A DNA stretch of 20,466 nucleotides from the NCBI GenBank assembly GCA_963635575.1, contig CAVHFU010000027.1:1-20466 (forward strand), in the 5' to 3' direction. Position 1 is the first letter of the stretch, and every line of letters starts with the position of its first letter. Both the position numbers and the translations under genes were made by a program. The stretch is from RGIG9151 sp963635575 (GTDB taxonomy: Bacteria > Bacillota > Clostridia > TANB77 > RGIG9151). Positions 6,401 through 13,763 of this stretch are shown piece by piece. Under the pieces are notes generated by a model that saw nothing but the letters and a program-made list of their open reading frames with translations, had not been told where the DNA came from and did not search any database.

Positions 6401-9133
6401 GCAATGTTTTTGCCCTGGATATCGCTAGACCCTAATGGCTCGATTGAGCCGAGTGGTTTAGTGGAAACTCATATTACAGGTAAAAATGTGAAAGATGGAA
6501 CTTTTGAGTATATAATTTCTGAATCACCTACAAATACAGGTGAAAACATATCTGATTATGTTTCAAATGATACATTCAACTTTGAAGGAAGTTGGGAAAA
6601 AGATGGTGAGTTATATAGGAGCTATGTAAATTTAGCAGGTAAAGAGGATTCAAGTACAACTATTACTATATTTTCAAACAATGATAAAGAGATTGTCAGA
6701 TTTGATTACATGTTTGCAGTAACATCAGGTCAGTTACTTGGGATAACTATTAACGGAACGAGAGTTACTGAGTATGATGAGGAAATTAATGTTTGGCATA
6801 ATTTTAATAAGGAAGTAAATACTATTGATGGGAAAATAGTTGTTGGTATAAGTTATAGTCAAGATAGTGTTTATTCAGATAGTGATTATGCTGCAATTAA
6901 GAATTTTAAAATAGGTAGACAATGGACTAAAATTAGTAGTGAATATGATTTAAGGGATAGTGCAATTTGGTCTGAAAATTATGTGCATGTTCGAGGTGTT
7001 TTCCCATATGATAATGGAGAAGTGACTTACCAAATTGTTTCTGAAATGTTTAAGGGAGATAACAACAATACAGGAGATTTATTTACTATTACTTATGAAT
7101 TAAATGATGGTATTGATCCTGGTAACCCAACAAGTTATACAAAGGATAGTGAAGATATAACCTTAATGAATCCTACAAAGAATGGGGCAGAGTTTTTAGG
7201 TTGGACCGGAAGTAATGGTACGACTCCATCAACAACAGTAGTTATTCCGTCAGGAAGTACAGGTAACAGGTCATATGTTGCTAACTGGATGGAAGAAATT
7301 TATACAATTACATATAACCTAAATGGTGGTACTGTAAATGGTACAAATCCAACAAGTTATACATTGGGTAGTAAGGATATAACTTTAATTAATCCGACGA
7401 AAGCGGGATATGTGTTCAAGGGTTGGAAAGGAACAGATTTAACAGGGGCTACCCAAACAGTTACAATTCCGACAGGAAGTACAGGAAATAGAACGTATAC
7501 GGCGACATGGGGTCCGATGCTCGAATTAGAATACAATATTGTATATAATTTAAATGGTGGAACAACACTAATTGAAAATCCTACATCTTATAATTCTAGT
7601 ACTCCTACATTTGAATTAATAAATCCTACAAAGGATGGGGCAGAGTTTTTAGGTTGGACTGGAAGTAATGGTACTGATCCGGAAGAGAAAATTATAATTC
7701 CGAAAGGAAGCACGGGTGATAGGGTATACAGAGCAAATTGGGATGATGGTTTCTCAATCACATATAATCTTGAAGGTGGATTCTTAGAGGGAAGTTCGAA
7801 TCCTACAAGTTATAATTTTGAAAGTGGTGATATAACGTTAAATAATCCTGTCAGAGATGAGTATACATTTACAGGTTGGACCGGAACGGGATTGACTACG
7901 AATACGATGAAGGTAATCATTCCGTCAGGAAGTACAGGGGATAGAACCTATACGGCAAATTGGGTTAAACAAATATATCATGTGGTTTGGAAAAATTATG
8001 ATGATACTACGTTAAAAACAGATGTTGTTGATATAGGAACAATTCCAACGTATTCCGGTGTTACTCCGACTAGGGCTTCAACTACTTTGTACGAATATAC
8101 GTTTAGTGGCTGGTCGCCTACAATAGTTAAAGTAACCCAAAATGCTACATATACAGCACAGTTTACTGAGAAGTTACGAACATATACAGTAAGTTTTGAT
8201 GGTAATGGAGCTACGAGTGGAACTATGGCAAGCCAGACGTTTACAGCTGGTAAGTCGGCTAAACTAACTTCGAATTCATTTGTTAAGACGGGATACACCT
8301 TTAATGGTTGGAATACAAAAGCAGATGGTACTGGTACAAGTTATGCAAATAATGCAAGTTACACGGCAACTTCAAATATTACTTTATATGCAAAGTGGAA
8401 GGCTACAAATTACACGATAACGTATATCTTAAATGGAGGAATAGTAAATGGAACAAATCCAACAAATTATACAGCAGGAAGTGCTACAATAACATTAATA
8501 AATCCGATCAGAGAAGGATATACATTTACAGGTTGGACTGGAACAGGATTAGCAGAAGCCGCAACTGTGGTAACAATTTCGAAGGACAGTACTGGAAATA
8601 GAGAGTATACGGCAAATTGGTTATGCAATGGCACAAGTTGTACTGGAACTGTACGAGCGATTAGCTGTACAAACTGTAATGGCACGGGACATGGATATTG
8701 TAAGTTATCCTCTTTTAGCCAAAAAGCTAGCATGTCTTATTGGTGTAATGGAGGATGCGGGTATGTAAATTCAATATTAACGAGTTATTGTTCTAGTTGC
8801 AGAAATTATTTTGAATGGTTTTTACATAATGAATGTGGAAATGGTATTTACAGGTTTGGTACAAAGTTAAATAATTTAAATACTTTAGTTGGTTCATCGG
8901 TATATTTAGAGCAAGAATTCCACTTGGATTCCGATGAACTTGATGAATTATATGATGGTCTGGCAAAAGGTGAAAAAGAAATTAGTTTTTATCCTAATAT
9001 TAATTACCACTTAGAAAGTTGCAGTGAATGTAATGGTAGTGGGGTTGTTTACAAATGCAAGACTTGTTCCCAAACGTTTAGTGAGTTACCAACACAGCAT
9101 TGTGCACATGGTTATACGTCATCACATAACTAA
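3431..9133 (+). CDS. Giant secreted multidomain surface protein (SUMF-like, Ig-like, InlB repeats, Cys-rich tail)
   Basis: A 1900-aa exported protein. GGGGGG at 3418-3423 supports the start; residues 1-24 are a signal peptide ending in SALA. Residues ~70-355 resemble FGE/SUMF1-like (C-type-lectin-like) regions of Clostridial surface proteins: WTWIPRY, GFWVAKYM, a KASEWGAVSYL block, YGVFDMNGPTGEY and a closing GYRPTLSVY. After ~360 come regions I cannot name, then Flg_new_2-like and Ig-like units (hallmark GYKFSSW, GYSFYGW, GYKFKSW) between ~620 and 1000. A beta-rich stretch of unknown fold (~1000-1215) precedes seven tandem InlB-type repeats (~1216-1731). The tail (~1732-1900) has 15 cysteines and two DnaJ-type CxxCxGxG motifs (residues 1746 and 1864). 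It is co-transcribed with the Cys-rich gene upstream, so also under the c-di-GMP riboswitch. No sortase signal or membrane anchor is seen. Adhesion is a likely role but is inferred. Confidence 0.85.
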   Translation: MKNWLKIFFISLIFVVIHYTSALATDSNSPNAPILYKDMTPIKWNNLYEVETTSNDLDWYNYENKKWANAKDGDGNYWTWIPRYTYKISGNNVDIVWSSGTTDYTEDGYMLHPAFVTDTYVGGNPNEYGSYKNGIGRNELTGFWVAKYMASDNDGKVSITPNKQPDVSKNIGEAFNTCLNMESSLGISTHLIKASEWGAVSYLTKAIGVIPAENNTGLTGGINLAGSTTNNSYGVFDMNGPTGEYLSALVIKDTLNTSALTYAGKMTDEQYDNIIDVVSLTENDNADNNESRLKDFYGFSMYESKGFVLYDTENAPTDSEPFFSKGGIGVGMFGYDRNGGIGLGYRPTLSVYSSYLSEDVTFFDTEASVVAGDYLVVSVNFSVDQDWKFGLGENETIIENGKVVSGKEKRIFDFIDLRYVQNNKAMTLTNANLNEHLIGIIEGDTTLKELNSNTVFKADTQYTIRVRVGGYNSEDVPVFLAIPDMTSKIVANNIDVKSVDTGANLMIASITNNKVRLSIYDSQGRIPVLTGVRLISAPDKKDYYKNEELSLIGGKLEVSYGDNKAILELTKDNVVGYGSVTATVGNNQLVELVYGGIEVTQDDVKFIINVSDNEKFNVRGYSKPDNTAQIVSGIGQYKQGETVNLKANIYPGYKFSSWSSLNANILDTDSVSNAYFTMPGKDVTVFVNTVGVMRLEVINPKTEFERGESFGLGDGNIIAYYPDGSSEVLTLNSTGVTSSPAKNQILDELGERTATIKYGGAETTYTINVVKEKYSLTFYIDSLDVGSIKMNDNVVVPIDDKVSATAKVSYDEFVSVEAVPNEGYSFYGWYVNDENLISDEYLASDGFMFIMPQKNVILKASFVKAHTVKYLVNDKNYGYISGETEQVIKNGENASEVTAIANEGYKFKSWSDGRTLPDRLDQYVVEDATYTAKFVKTWTVQYLVDGVTFATRTVEDGANGYISEIPSKYGYVFSKWDKDLEFITSDVVTNAMFLPWISLDPNGSIEPSGLVETHITGKNVKDGTFEYIISESPTNTGENISDYVSNDTFNFEGSWEKDGELYRSYVNLAGKEDSSTTITIFSNNDKEIVRFDYMFAVTSGQLLGITINGTRVTEYDEEINVWHNFNKEVNTIDGKIVVGISYSQDSVYSDSDYAAIKNFKIGRQWTKISSEYDLRDSAIWSENYVHVRGVFPYDNGEVTYQIVSEMFKGDNNNTGDLFTITYELNDGIDPGNPTSYTKDSEDITLMNPTKNGAEFLGWTGSNGTTPSTTVVIPSGSTGNRSYVANWMEEIYTITYNLNGGTVNGTNPTSYTLGSKDITLINPTKAGYVFKGWKGTDLTGATQTVTIPTGSTGNRTYTATWGPMLELEYNIVYNLNGGTTLIENPTSYNSSTPTFELINPTKDGAEFLGWTGSNGTDPEEKIIIPKGSTGDRVYRANWDDGFSITYNLEGGFLEGSSNPTSYNFESGDITLNNPVRDEYTFTGWTGTGLTTNTMKVIIPSGSTGDRTYTANWVKQIYHVVWKNYDDTTLKTDVVDIGTIPTYSGVTPTRASTTLYEYTFSGWSPTIVKVTQNATYTAQFTEKLRTYTVSFDGNGATSGTMASQTFTAGKSAKLTSNSFVKTGYTFNGWNTKADGTGTSYANNASYTATSNITLYAKWKATNYTITYILNGGIVNGTNPTNYTAGSATITLINPIREGYTFTGWTGTGLAEAATVVTISKDSTGNREYTANWLCNGTSCTGTVRAISCTNCNGTGHGYCKLSSFSQKASMSYWCNGGCGYVNSILTSYCSSCRNYFEWFLHNECGNGIYRFGTKLNNLNTLVGSSVYLEQEFHLDSDELDELYDGLAKGEKEISFYPNINYHLESCSECNGSGVVYKCKTCSQTFSELPTQHCAHGYTSSHN
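7078..8623 (+). repeat. Seven tandem InlB B-type (Flg_new) repeats inside the giant surface gene
   Basis: Units of about 70-75 codons begin near 7078, 7297, 7520, 7747, 7971, 8180 and 8405. Each carries the pattern YTITYNLNGG ... NPTSY ... GYxFxGW ... GSTGNRTYTANW. The fifth and sixth diverge more. Copies one and three share a 53-base block (7169-7221 and 7622-7674) with only two differences, which points to recent duplication or gene conversion. Confidence 0.85.
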
Positions 9134-9145
9134 ATTTAGACAATA

Positions 9146-9184
9146 AAAAATACCACTTAGGTAAGATGCCTAAGTGGTATTTTT
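9146..9184. terminator. Bidirectional terminator between convergent genes
   Basis: AAAAATACCACTTAGG (9146-9161) and CCTAAGTGGTATTTTT (9169-9184) are perfect complements around a 7-base loop, with A and T runs on the outer sides. It ends the surface-protein operon on the plus strand and the glycosidase gene on the minus strand. It overlaps the stop codon of the latter. Confidence 0.9.
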
Positions 9185-10496
9185 AATTATCTTTATGAAC
9201 TATAAATGCGGATGGAAGATATCTTCCATATGTTGTTCCGTTTGATGGCTTGGTTTGAATTTTTCCGTCATAGTACATTATAGAAGACGAACCTCCGTCT
9301 AGGGCTGCTGCGTTTACTGCACCGTATGATGCGAGTATGTCTTGACATTCTTTCATTGTTGCTCCTATACTGTGTAGCTGGCGTCCTTCTATTACTAGCA
9401 TTAATATACTTCCGTCTAATGTTTGACCTATTGCAGTTCTTGGGTGGAGGCCATAACCTCCGTTTCCTTCTTTTATTCTGTTTTGGCTATTTACAATTAG
9501 CTTATAGAATGGTTCTACTGCGTCTCGTAAGTTTAGATTTTTTATTTCTTGTTTTGTGAATGTTCCTATTATTAAGTTATTGTCTGTGTCTAAACCTACT
9601 ATATCATATTCGTCTTGTTCGGGTAGATAAATTATTTTGCCTTCTGAGATTAATATTCCTACCGGGTATGCTGCTTTGCCGTGTCCGCCTTCGTCTACGA
9701 ATCCGCTTCCGTTTATTCCTGCGACTGCGTCATAATTATCTATGATTTCTTCTAAGAATTGCCCTTTTGTTCCTAATGTTTCACTTATTCCTACGAATAC
9801 TTGCTCCGGATTACTTATTTTTATTAGTTTGCCTTTGTAGGTTGAACCGGAGATGTCGAATGTTTGGATTTTATTTACTTTATTTTCATATTTATCTAAT
9901 TTTATTGTGTTTTGAGTGAAGTCCGGTGCAACTTCTTTTTGCATTACTTCGTTTATTGTGTCTTCTGAGAAGAACAGTGTTGCTAGCCATTGGTGTGTGT
10001 ATGTTGTCATTGCTGTTCCTATGTAAAGGTCACGTACTTGCCTGAATGGTTTTATTGGTATGTAAAATATGCTGATTGCTGTGAGCAGGCAAACTACGAA
10101 TAGTGCTGTTAGTATTGAAAAGAGGTATAGTCCAAATGAGTGTGTCATTTTTTCTCTTTTTTTCTTTTTCATTTCCGGTGGTAGTTTTTGCTTTGGGTTA
10201 GTGAATTCGGTAAATATTTGGTATGCTATTAAATTTGATAAATAAAAGTCGTCTGCCGGATAGCGTTCATAACCGTCGTTTATTATTGTTTTTGTTCTTA
10301 TTATGTCTTTCGATGTGTCTAGTCCGTCGGCTTGGCATTTTTTCTCTATTTTTAAAATACAACGATAAAGCTTACGCCAAGTGCAGTTGTCAAGCAAGAA
10401 CTGGATGTCTCTTGCGTGCCAATAGTAATCACCTGTATAAGCTTCTATTTTTGTTCTATCTAAACCATTTTCAAAGTCATTAATTGTGTTTGACAT
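9183..10496 (-). CDS. Membrane-anchored phosphodiester glycosidase family protein (NAGPA domain)
   Basis: A 437-aa protein. Residues 1-~118 are a hydrophilic, presumably cytoplasmic region with many Cys, Trp and Lys residues that I cannot assign. It ends in the basic run KKKKREK. One membrane helix spans about 122-148 (LYLFSILTALFVVCLLTAIS). The outer part ends in a phosphodiester glycosidase domain (NAGPA, PF09992) over roughly residues 215-437, with the family blocks AGINGSGF, HPRTAIGQ and NAAALDGGSSSIMYYDG. Family members cleave sugar-1-phosphodiester linkages or are annotated as exopolysaccharide biosynthesis proteins; the substrate here is unknown. The start has AGAGGT eight bases upstream. 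The gene is monocistronic and convergent with the surface-protein operon. The N-terminal extension ahead of the membrane helix is unlike the plain signal-anchor form I recall for the family. Confidence 0.82.
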   Translation of the reverse strand: MSNTINDFENGLDRTKIEAYTGDYYWHARDIQFLLDNCTWRKLYRCILKIEKKCQADGLDTSKDIIRTKTIINDGYERYPADDFYLSNLIAYQIFTEFTNPKQKLPPEMKKKKREKMTHSFGLYLFSILTALFVVCLLTAISIFYIPIKPFRQVRDLYIGTAMTTYTHQWLATLFFSEDTINEVMQKEVAPDFTQNTIKLDKYENKVNKIQTFDISGSTYKGKLIKISNPEQVFVGISETLGTKGQFLEEIIDNYDAVAGINGSGFVDEGGHGKAAYPVGILISEGKIIYLPEQDEYDIVGLDTDNNLIIGTFTKQEIKNLNLRDAVEPFYKLIVNSQNRIKEGNGGYGLHPRTAIGQTLDGSILMLVIEGRQLHSIGATMKECQDILASYGAVNAAALDGGSSSIMYYDGKIQTKPSNGTTYGRYLPSAFIVHKDN

Positions 10497-10547
10497 GTTA
10501 ATACCTCTAAAAATTTTTTGTGTATACTACTAATATAATATCGTTAA

Positions 10548-10576
10548 ATTATATGCTTTTCTATATACTTTTTGAA
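10548..10576 (-). promoter_or_regulatory. Probable sigma-A promoter of the NAGPA gene
   Basis: On the minus strand, TTCAAA (plus coordinates 10571-10576) and TATAAT (10548-10553) are 17 bases apart. They lie about 50 bases upstream of the start codon at 10496. The -35 matches consensus at four of six positions. Confidence 0.5.
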
Positions 10577-10626
10577 TAAAATAATTAAAACTGGAGTAAT
10601 ATTTAAAAGGTTTTGATATTTTGATG

Positions 10627-10655
10627 TTGAATTAATACGGTAGTTAGTATATAAT
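10627..10655 (+). promoter_or_regulatory. Sigma-A promoter of mbl
   Basis: TTGAAT at 10627-10632 and TATAAT at 10650-10655 are separated by 17 bases. Transcription would begin near 10662, about 34 bases before the proposed TTG start. Confidence 0.7.
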
Positions 10656-10695
10656 CTGCTTTGTTAGTGGTTATCGTGAGATGGGAGGAAGAAAA

Positions 10696-11718
10696 TTGTT
10701 TGGTTTTGGACAAGATATTGGAATAGATTTAGGAACAGCTACAGTACTTATTTATGTTAAAGGCAAGGGAATTGTACTTCGTGAGCCTTCTGTTGTTGCG
10801 ATTGATAAGAACTCTAATGCGGTTATGGCGGTTGGAGAAGAGGCTAGGCTTATGCTTGGGAGAACTCCGGGAAATATTGTTGCGATAAGACCTCTTAGAG
10901 ATGGTGTTATTTCTGATTATGGTGTTACTGAGAGAATGCTTAGATATTTTATAAATAAAGTGTGTGGTACTAGAATTTTTAGACCTAGACTTGTAATTTG
11001 TGTGCCGTCTGAGGTTACTGAGGTTGAGAAGAAGGCTGTTATTGATGCTGCTATGCAGGCTGGGGCTAGAAAGGTTCAATTGATTGAGGAGCCTATTGCT
11101 GCTGCTATTGGCGCGGGTATTGATATTTCTAAGGCTTGCGGTACTATGGTTGTTGATATTGGTGGCGGTACTACTGATATTGCTGTTATTGCACTTGGTG
11201 GAAATGTTATTAGTACTTCGCTTAAGGTTGCTGGTGATAAGTTTGATGAGGCAATTATTAGGTTTATGAGAAAGAAATATAATGTTATGATTGGTGAGAG
11301 AACGGCTGAGGAGATGAAGATTAATATCGGATGCGTTTTCCCTAAGGTTCAGGATAATTCTATGGAGGTTAGAGGCAGGAATTTGCTTTCCGGATTACCT
11401 ATAACTGTTGAGATTAATTCGTCTGAGATGTTAGAGGCTCTTGAAGAACCTGCTACTATGATTGTTGATGCTGTGCATAGTGTTTTGGAGAATACACCTC
11501 CGGAGCTTTCTGCGGATATAAGTGATAAGGGAATTTTGATGACTGGTGGCGGATGTCTAATTGATGGACTTGATAAGCTTATTTCTAGTAAGACCGGTAT
11601 TAATGTGTACATTGCTGATGATGCGGTTTCATGTGTTGCGTTTGGTACTGGCAAGATTTTAGATAATTTGGATGTTTTGACTAAGCTTACTCCGCCTGAG
11701 AGAAAGTTAGAATTATAA
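10696..11718 (+). CDS. mbl: MreB-like rod-shape-determining protein Mbl
   Basis: A 340-aa bacterial actin that polymerises under the membrane and guides lateral cell-wall synthesis. Actin-fold motifs are clear: phosphate 1 DIGIDLGTATVLIYVKGKGI, the family block LREPSVVAID, phosphate 2 VVDIGGGTTDIAVI, the ERTAEEMK segment, NTPPELSADI, and the adenosine motif GILMTGGGCLIDGLD. An ATG lies at 10681, but GGGAGG (10683-10688) would then fall inside the gene. That ribosome binding site is seven bases before an in-frame TTG at 10696, giving an N-terminus (LFGFGQDIGIDLGT) like that of known Mbl proteins. The call Mbl rather than MreB rests on its position directly upstream of flhO-flhP, the same order as in Bacillus subtilis, and the absence of mreC/mreD. 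Sequence alone cannot fully separate the paralogues. Confidence 0.9.
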   Translation: MFGFGQDIGIDLGTATVLIYVKGKGIVLREPSVVAIDKNSNAVMAVGEEARLMLGRTPGNIVAIRPLRDGVISDYGVTERMLRYFINKVCGTRIFRPRLVICVPSEVTEVEKKAVIDAAMQAGARKVQLIEEPIAAAIGAGIDISKACGTMVVDIGGGTTDIAVIALGGNVISTSLKVAGDKFDEAIIRFMRKKYNVMIGERTAEEMKINIGCVFPKVQDNSMEVRGRNLLSGLPITVEINSSEMLEALEEPATMIVDAVHSVLENTPPELSADISDKGILMTGGGCLIDGLDKLISSKTGINVYIADDAVSCVAFGTGKILDNLDVLTKLTPPERKLEL

Positions 11719-11721
11719 AAC

Positions 11722-11748
11722 TAAAGTTTTTTTATATATAACCGATAA
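11722..11748 (+). promoter_or_regulatory. SigD (sigma-28) flagellar promoter of flhO
   Basis: TAAA at 11722-11725, a 15-base spacer, and ACCGATAA at 11741-11748 match the SigD/FliA consensus TAAA-N15-GCCGATAA at all but one base. The start codon of flhO follows 26 bases later. This places flhO and the genes behind it in the late flagellar class. Confidence 0.8.
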
Positions 11749-11774
11749 ACTAAAGAGAAGGATGTGTATAACTT

Positions 11775-12524
11775 ATGATTAGAGGTATTTACACTTCGGG
11801 ATTAGGTATGACAAGAGAGACTAAGCGTCTTGATATTGTTTCTAATAATTTAGCGAATGCCAGCACTACGGGTTTTAAATCTGATGGTGCTGTTTGTGGT
11901 ACTTTTAAGAAAGCGTTAAATGATGTTATGGTGTCTGGAAGCAGAATTGATGTTGCTAATTATACTCCGGATATTGTGAATACATATACTAAGTTTACTC
12001 AAGGTAGTTTGCGTAGTACTGGTAATTCTACTGATTTGGCTATTAGTAATGATGATAATGCGTTTTTTACTGTTGAGGATAAGAGCGGTAATCAGTTATA
12101 TACGCGTGATGGTGCTTTTATAGTCGATAAGGATAATTATCTTGTGACGGCTCAGGGTTATAAGGTGCTAGACACTGATGGAGAATATATTAATATAAAT
12201 ACTAATGAGTTTGGAATTTCGGTTTCCGGTCAGATTAACAGTAATAGTGGAGAGATGATTGGCAACTTACTTATTTCTTCTTTTGATAATCCAGAGACGT
12301 TAAATAAGATTGGTGATAATATGCTAGAGGCTTCGGATGGCTCGATAAGCCGTGAGTTTATTGGTGAGGTGCAGCAGGGATATTTAGAGATGTCGAATGT
12401 TAATACTGTTAACGAGATGGTTAATATGATTGCGATATCTAGGGCTTATGAGGCGAATCAGAAGGTTTTACAGTCACAAGATGAAATGCTTGGCAAGGCT
12501 GTTAGTGATGTGGGAAGAGTATAG
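11775..12524 (+). CDS. flhO: Flagellar hook-basal body (rod) protein, FlgF/FlgG family
   Basis: A 249-aa axial protein of the flagellar rod. The N-terminal rod signature of the family is present (MIRGIYTSGLGMTRETKRLDI continuing to SNNLANASTTGFK). The middle has the LAISNDDNAFFTVED and LYTRDGAFIVDKDNYLVTAQGYKVLD blocks found in FlgF/FlgG/FlgE. The C-terminus has the matching helix (VNTVNEMVNMIAISRAYEANQKVLQSQDEMLGKAV, given here in part), which pairs with the N-terminal helix in the assembled rod. GAAGGATG lies just upstream of the ATG. It is the first gene behind a SigD promoter, with mbl before it and flhP 34 bases after it. The symbol follows the Bacillus mbl-flhO-flhP order; by function it is a distal rod protein. 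Confidence 0.88.
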   Translation: MIRGIYTSGLGMTRETKRLDIVSNNLANASTTGFKSDGAVCGTFKKALNDVMVSGSRIDVANYTPDIVNTYTKFTQGSLRSTGNSTDLAISNDDNAFFTVEDKSGNQLYTRDGAFIVDKDNYLVTAQGYKVLDTDGEYININTNEFGISVSGQINSNSGEMIGNLLISSFDNPETLNKIGDNMLEASDGSISREFIGEVQQGYLEMSNVNTVNEMVNMIAISRAYEANQKVLQSQDEMLGKAVSDVGRV

Positions 12525-12558
12525 TTTTGGGATGTTTTAAGAGGGAGGATGTTTGATT

Positions 12559-13371
12559 ATGATGCGTGCTTTATGGACGGCTGCTACCGGTATGACCGGA
12601 CAGCAAACTAATGTTGATGTTATTGCTAATAACTTATCTAATGTTAATACTACGGCTTATAAAAAGTCTAGAGTTGAGTTTAAGGATTTGGTTTATGATA
12701 ACAGAAACAGGGCATATAGTCTAAAGGAAAAGGATACACCTGTTGATTTACAGGTTGGGCTTGGAGCTAAACCTGCAGCTACATTGAAGGATTTTACTGA
12801 TGGTACATACACGATGACCGAGAAGGCTACGGATTTTGCGATTAGTGGTGCTGGATTTTTTGCTTTGAAGAACGCTCAGGATGAAGTTGTTTATACGCGA
12901 GATGGCAATTTTTCTTTTTCTCCTACTGATGATGGACAAATGCTTGTTAATTCACAAGGTTTTCCTGTTTTAGATGCTGAGGGTAATTCTATTGTTTTGG
13001 ATGTTGATGATCTTAACAATTTTGTTGTTCAGCCCGATGGAAAGATTTTTATGAAAGATGAAGAAAATGTTATGAATGATACGGGCATTGAGATCGGGGT
13101 TGTTAGGTTTAAAAACCCTGTGGGACTACTTAGCATAGGTTCTAATAATTACAAGCCTACTGATAATTCGGGTGAGGCTACTTGGGAGAATGCTTTTGAG
13201 GATGGAGAAACAAGAAGTTCTATTATGCAAAACCAATTAGAGGGTGCTAATGTTGAACTTGTTGAAGAAATGGTTAATTTGATTGTTGCCCAAAGGGCAT
13301 ATGAAATTAATTCTAAGACTGTTACTGCTGCTGATGAGATGTTACAACAAGCTAATAATTTAAAAAGATAG
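12559..13371 (+). CDS. flhP: Flagellar hook-basal body (rod) protein, FlgG family
   Basis: A 270-aa flagellar rod protein, paralogous to the gene before it. It begins MMRALWTAATGMTGQQTNVD and continues with the IANNLSNVNTTAYKKS rod motif. It contains DFAISGAGFFALKN, VYTRDGNFSFSPTDDGQMLVNSQGFPVLD-type blocks, and ends in the VNLIVAQRAYEINSKTV helix. A TTG at 12553 is possible, but GGGAGG at 12543-12548 suits the ATG at 12559 better, and that start gives the standard FlgG N-terminus. It follows flhO by 34 bases and precedes the FlgJ-type gene by 17, so the three are probably one SigD transcript. It should form the outer part of the rod through the cell wall. The exact FlgF/FlgG role split with FlhO is not decided by sequence. 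Confidence 0.88.
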   Translation: MMRALWTAATGMTGQQTNVDVIANNLSNVNTTAYKKSRVEFKDLVYDNRNRAYSLKEKDTPVDLQVGLGAKPAATLKDFTDGTYTMTEKATDFAISGAGFFALKNAQDEVVYTRDGNFSFSPTDDGQMLVNSQGFPVLDAEGNSIVLDVDDLNNFVVQPDGKIFMKDEENVMNDTGIEIGVVRFKNPVGLLSIGSNNYKPTDNSGEATWENAFEDGETRSSIMQNQLEGANVELVEEMVNLIVAQRAYEINSKTVTAADEMLQQANNLKR

Positions 13372-13388
13372 TTTAGGAGGATGACTAT

Positions 13389-13751
13389 ATGGAATTTGGG
13401 AATATAACTCCATATATACCGGCTCAGGATAATACGTCAAAATTAAGTGGAAAGCTTACTAGTGCATATACTGATAAGGATGATGCCAAGCTTAAGGAGA
13501 CTTGTCAGGAATTTGAGTCTTTGTTTATTAATATGATGATGAAGGAAATGAGAAAGACTGTTCCTGAGAGTGAACTTTTGTCTAGTTCTTTTGCAACGGA
13601 TACTTATCAAGAGATGTTTGATGAGGAGATAAGTAAGGCTGCGTCTAAGGGGAATGGTATAGGAATTGCGGATGCAATGTACAGACAGATTTCTGCTAAA
13701 CTAAAAAATACATATAAGGTTACTGATGGTGAAACTAAAGTTGAAGAGTAA
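13389..13751 (+). CDS. FlgJ-type rod-binding (rod assembly) protein
   Basis: A 120-aa protein matching the N-terminal rod-binding half of FlgJ (PF10135). The conserved segment runs from about residue 32: LKETCQEFESLFINMMMKEM, then RKTVPESEL, FATDTYQEMFDEEISKAASK and GIGIADAMYRQI. It lacks the muramidase domain that enterobacterial FlgJ carries, as is usual for Gram-positive short forms. AGGAGG at 13375-13380 sets the start. It sits directly after the two rod genes and before a PilZ gene, with 12 bases to the latter. It probably helps to assemble the rod; peptidoglycan must be opened by another enzyme. There is no signal peptide, consistent with export through the flagellar apparatus. Confidence 0.85.
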   Translation: MEFGNITPYIPAQDNTSKLSGKLTSAYTDKDDAKLKETCQEFESLFINMMMKEMRKTVPESELLSSSFATDTYQEMFDEEISKAASKGNGIGIADAMYRQISAKLKNTYKVTDGETKVEE

Positions 13752-13763
13752 GGAGTGGATTTA

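Noticed and set aside
7078..8623. Regular repeats as a CRISPR or intergenic satellite
   Set aside because: The repeats are ~220 bp, in frame, and encode the known InlB-type protein motif.
3431..9133. Sortase-anchored or membrane-anchored status of the giant protein
   Set aside because: No LPXTG motif, hydrophobic C-terminal helix or basic tail is present; attachment to the cell must be by another route.
11714..11733. AAAACTAAAGTTTT as a terminator after mbl
   Set aside because: The stem is only five AT-rich pairs, and it overlaps the TAAA of the SigD promoter. Too weak to call.
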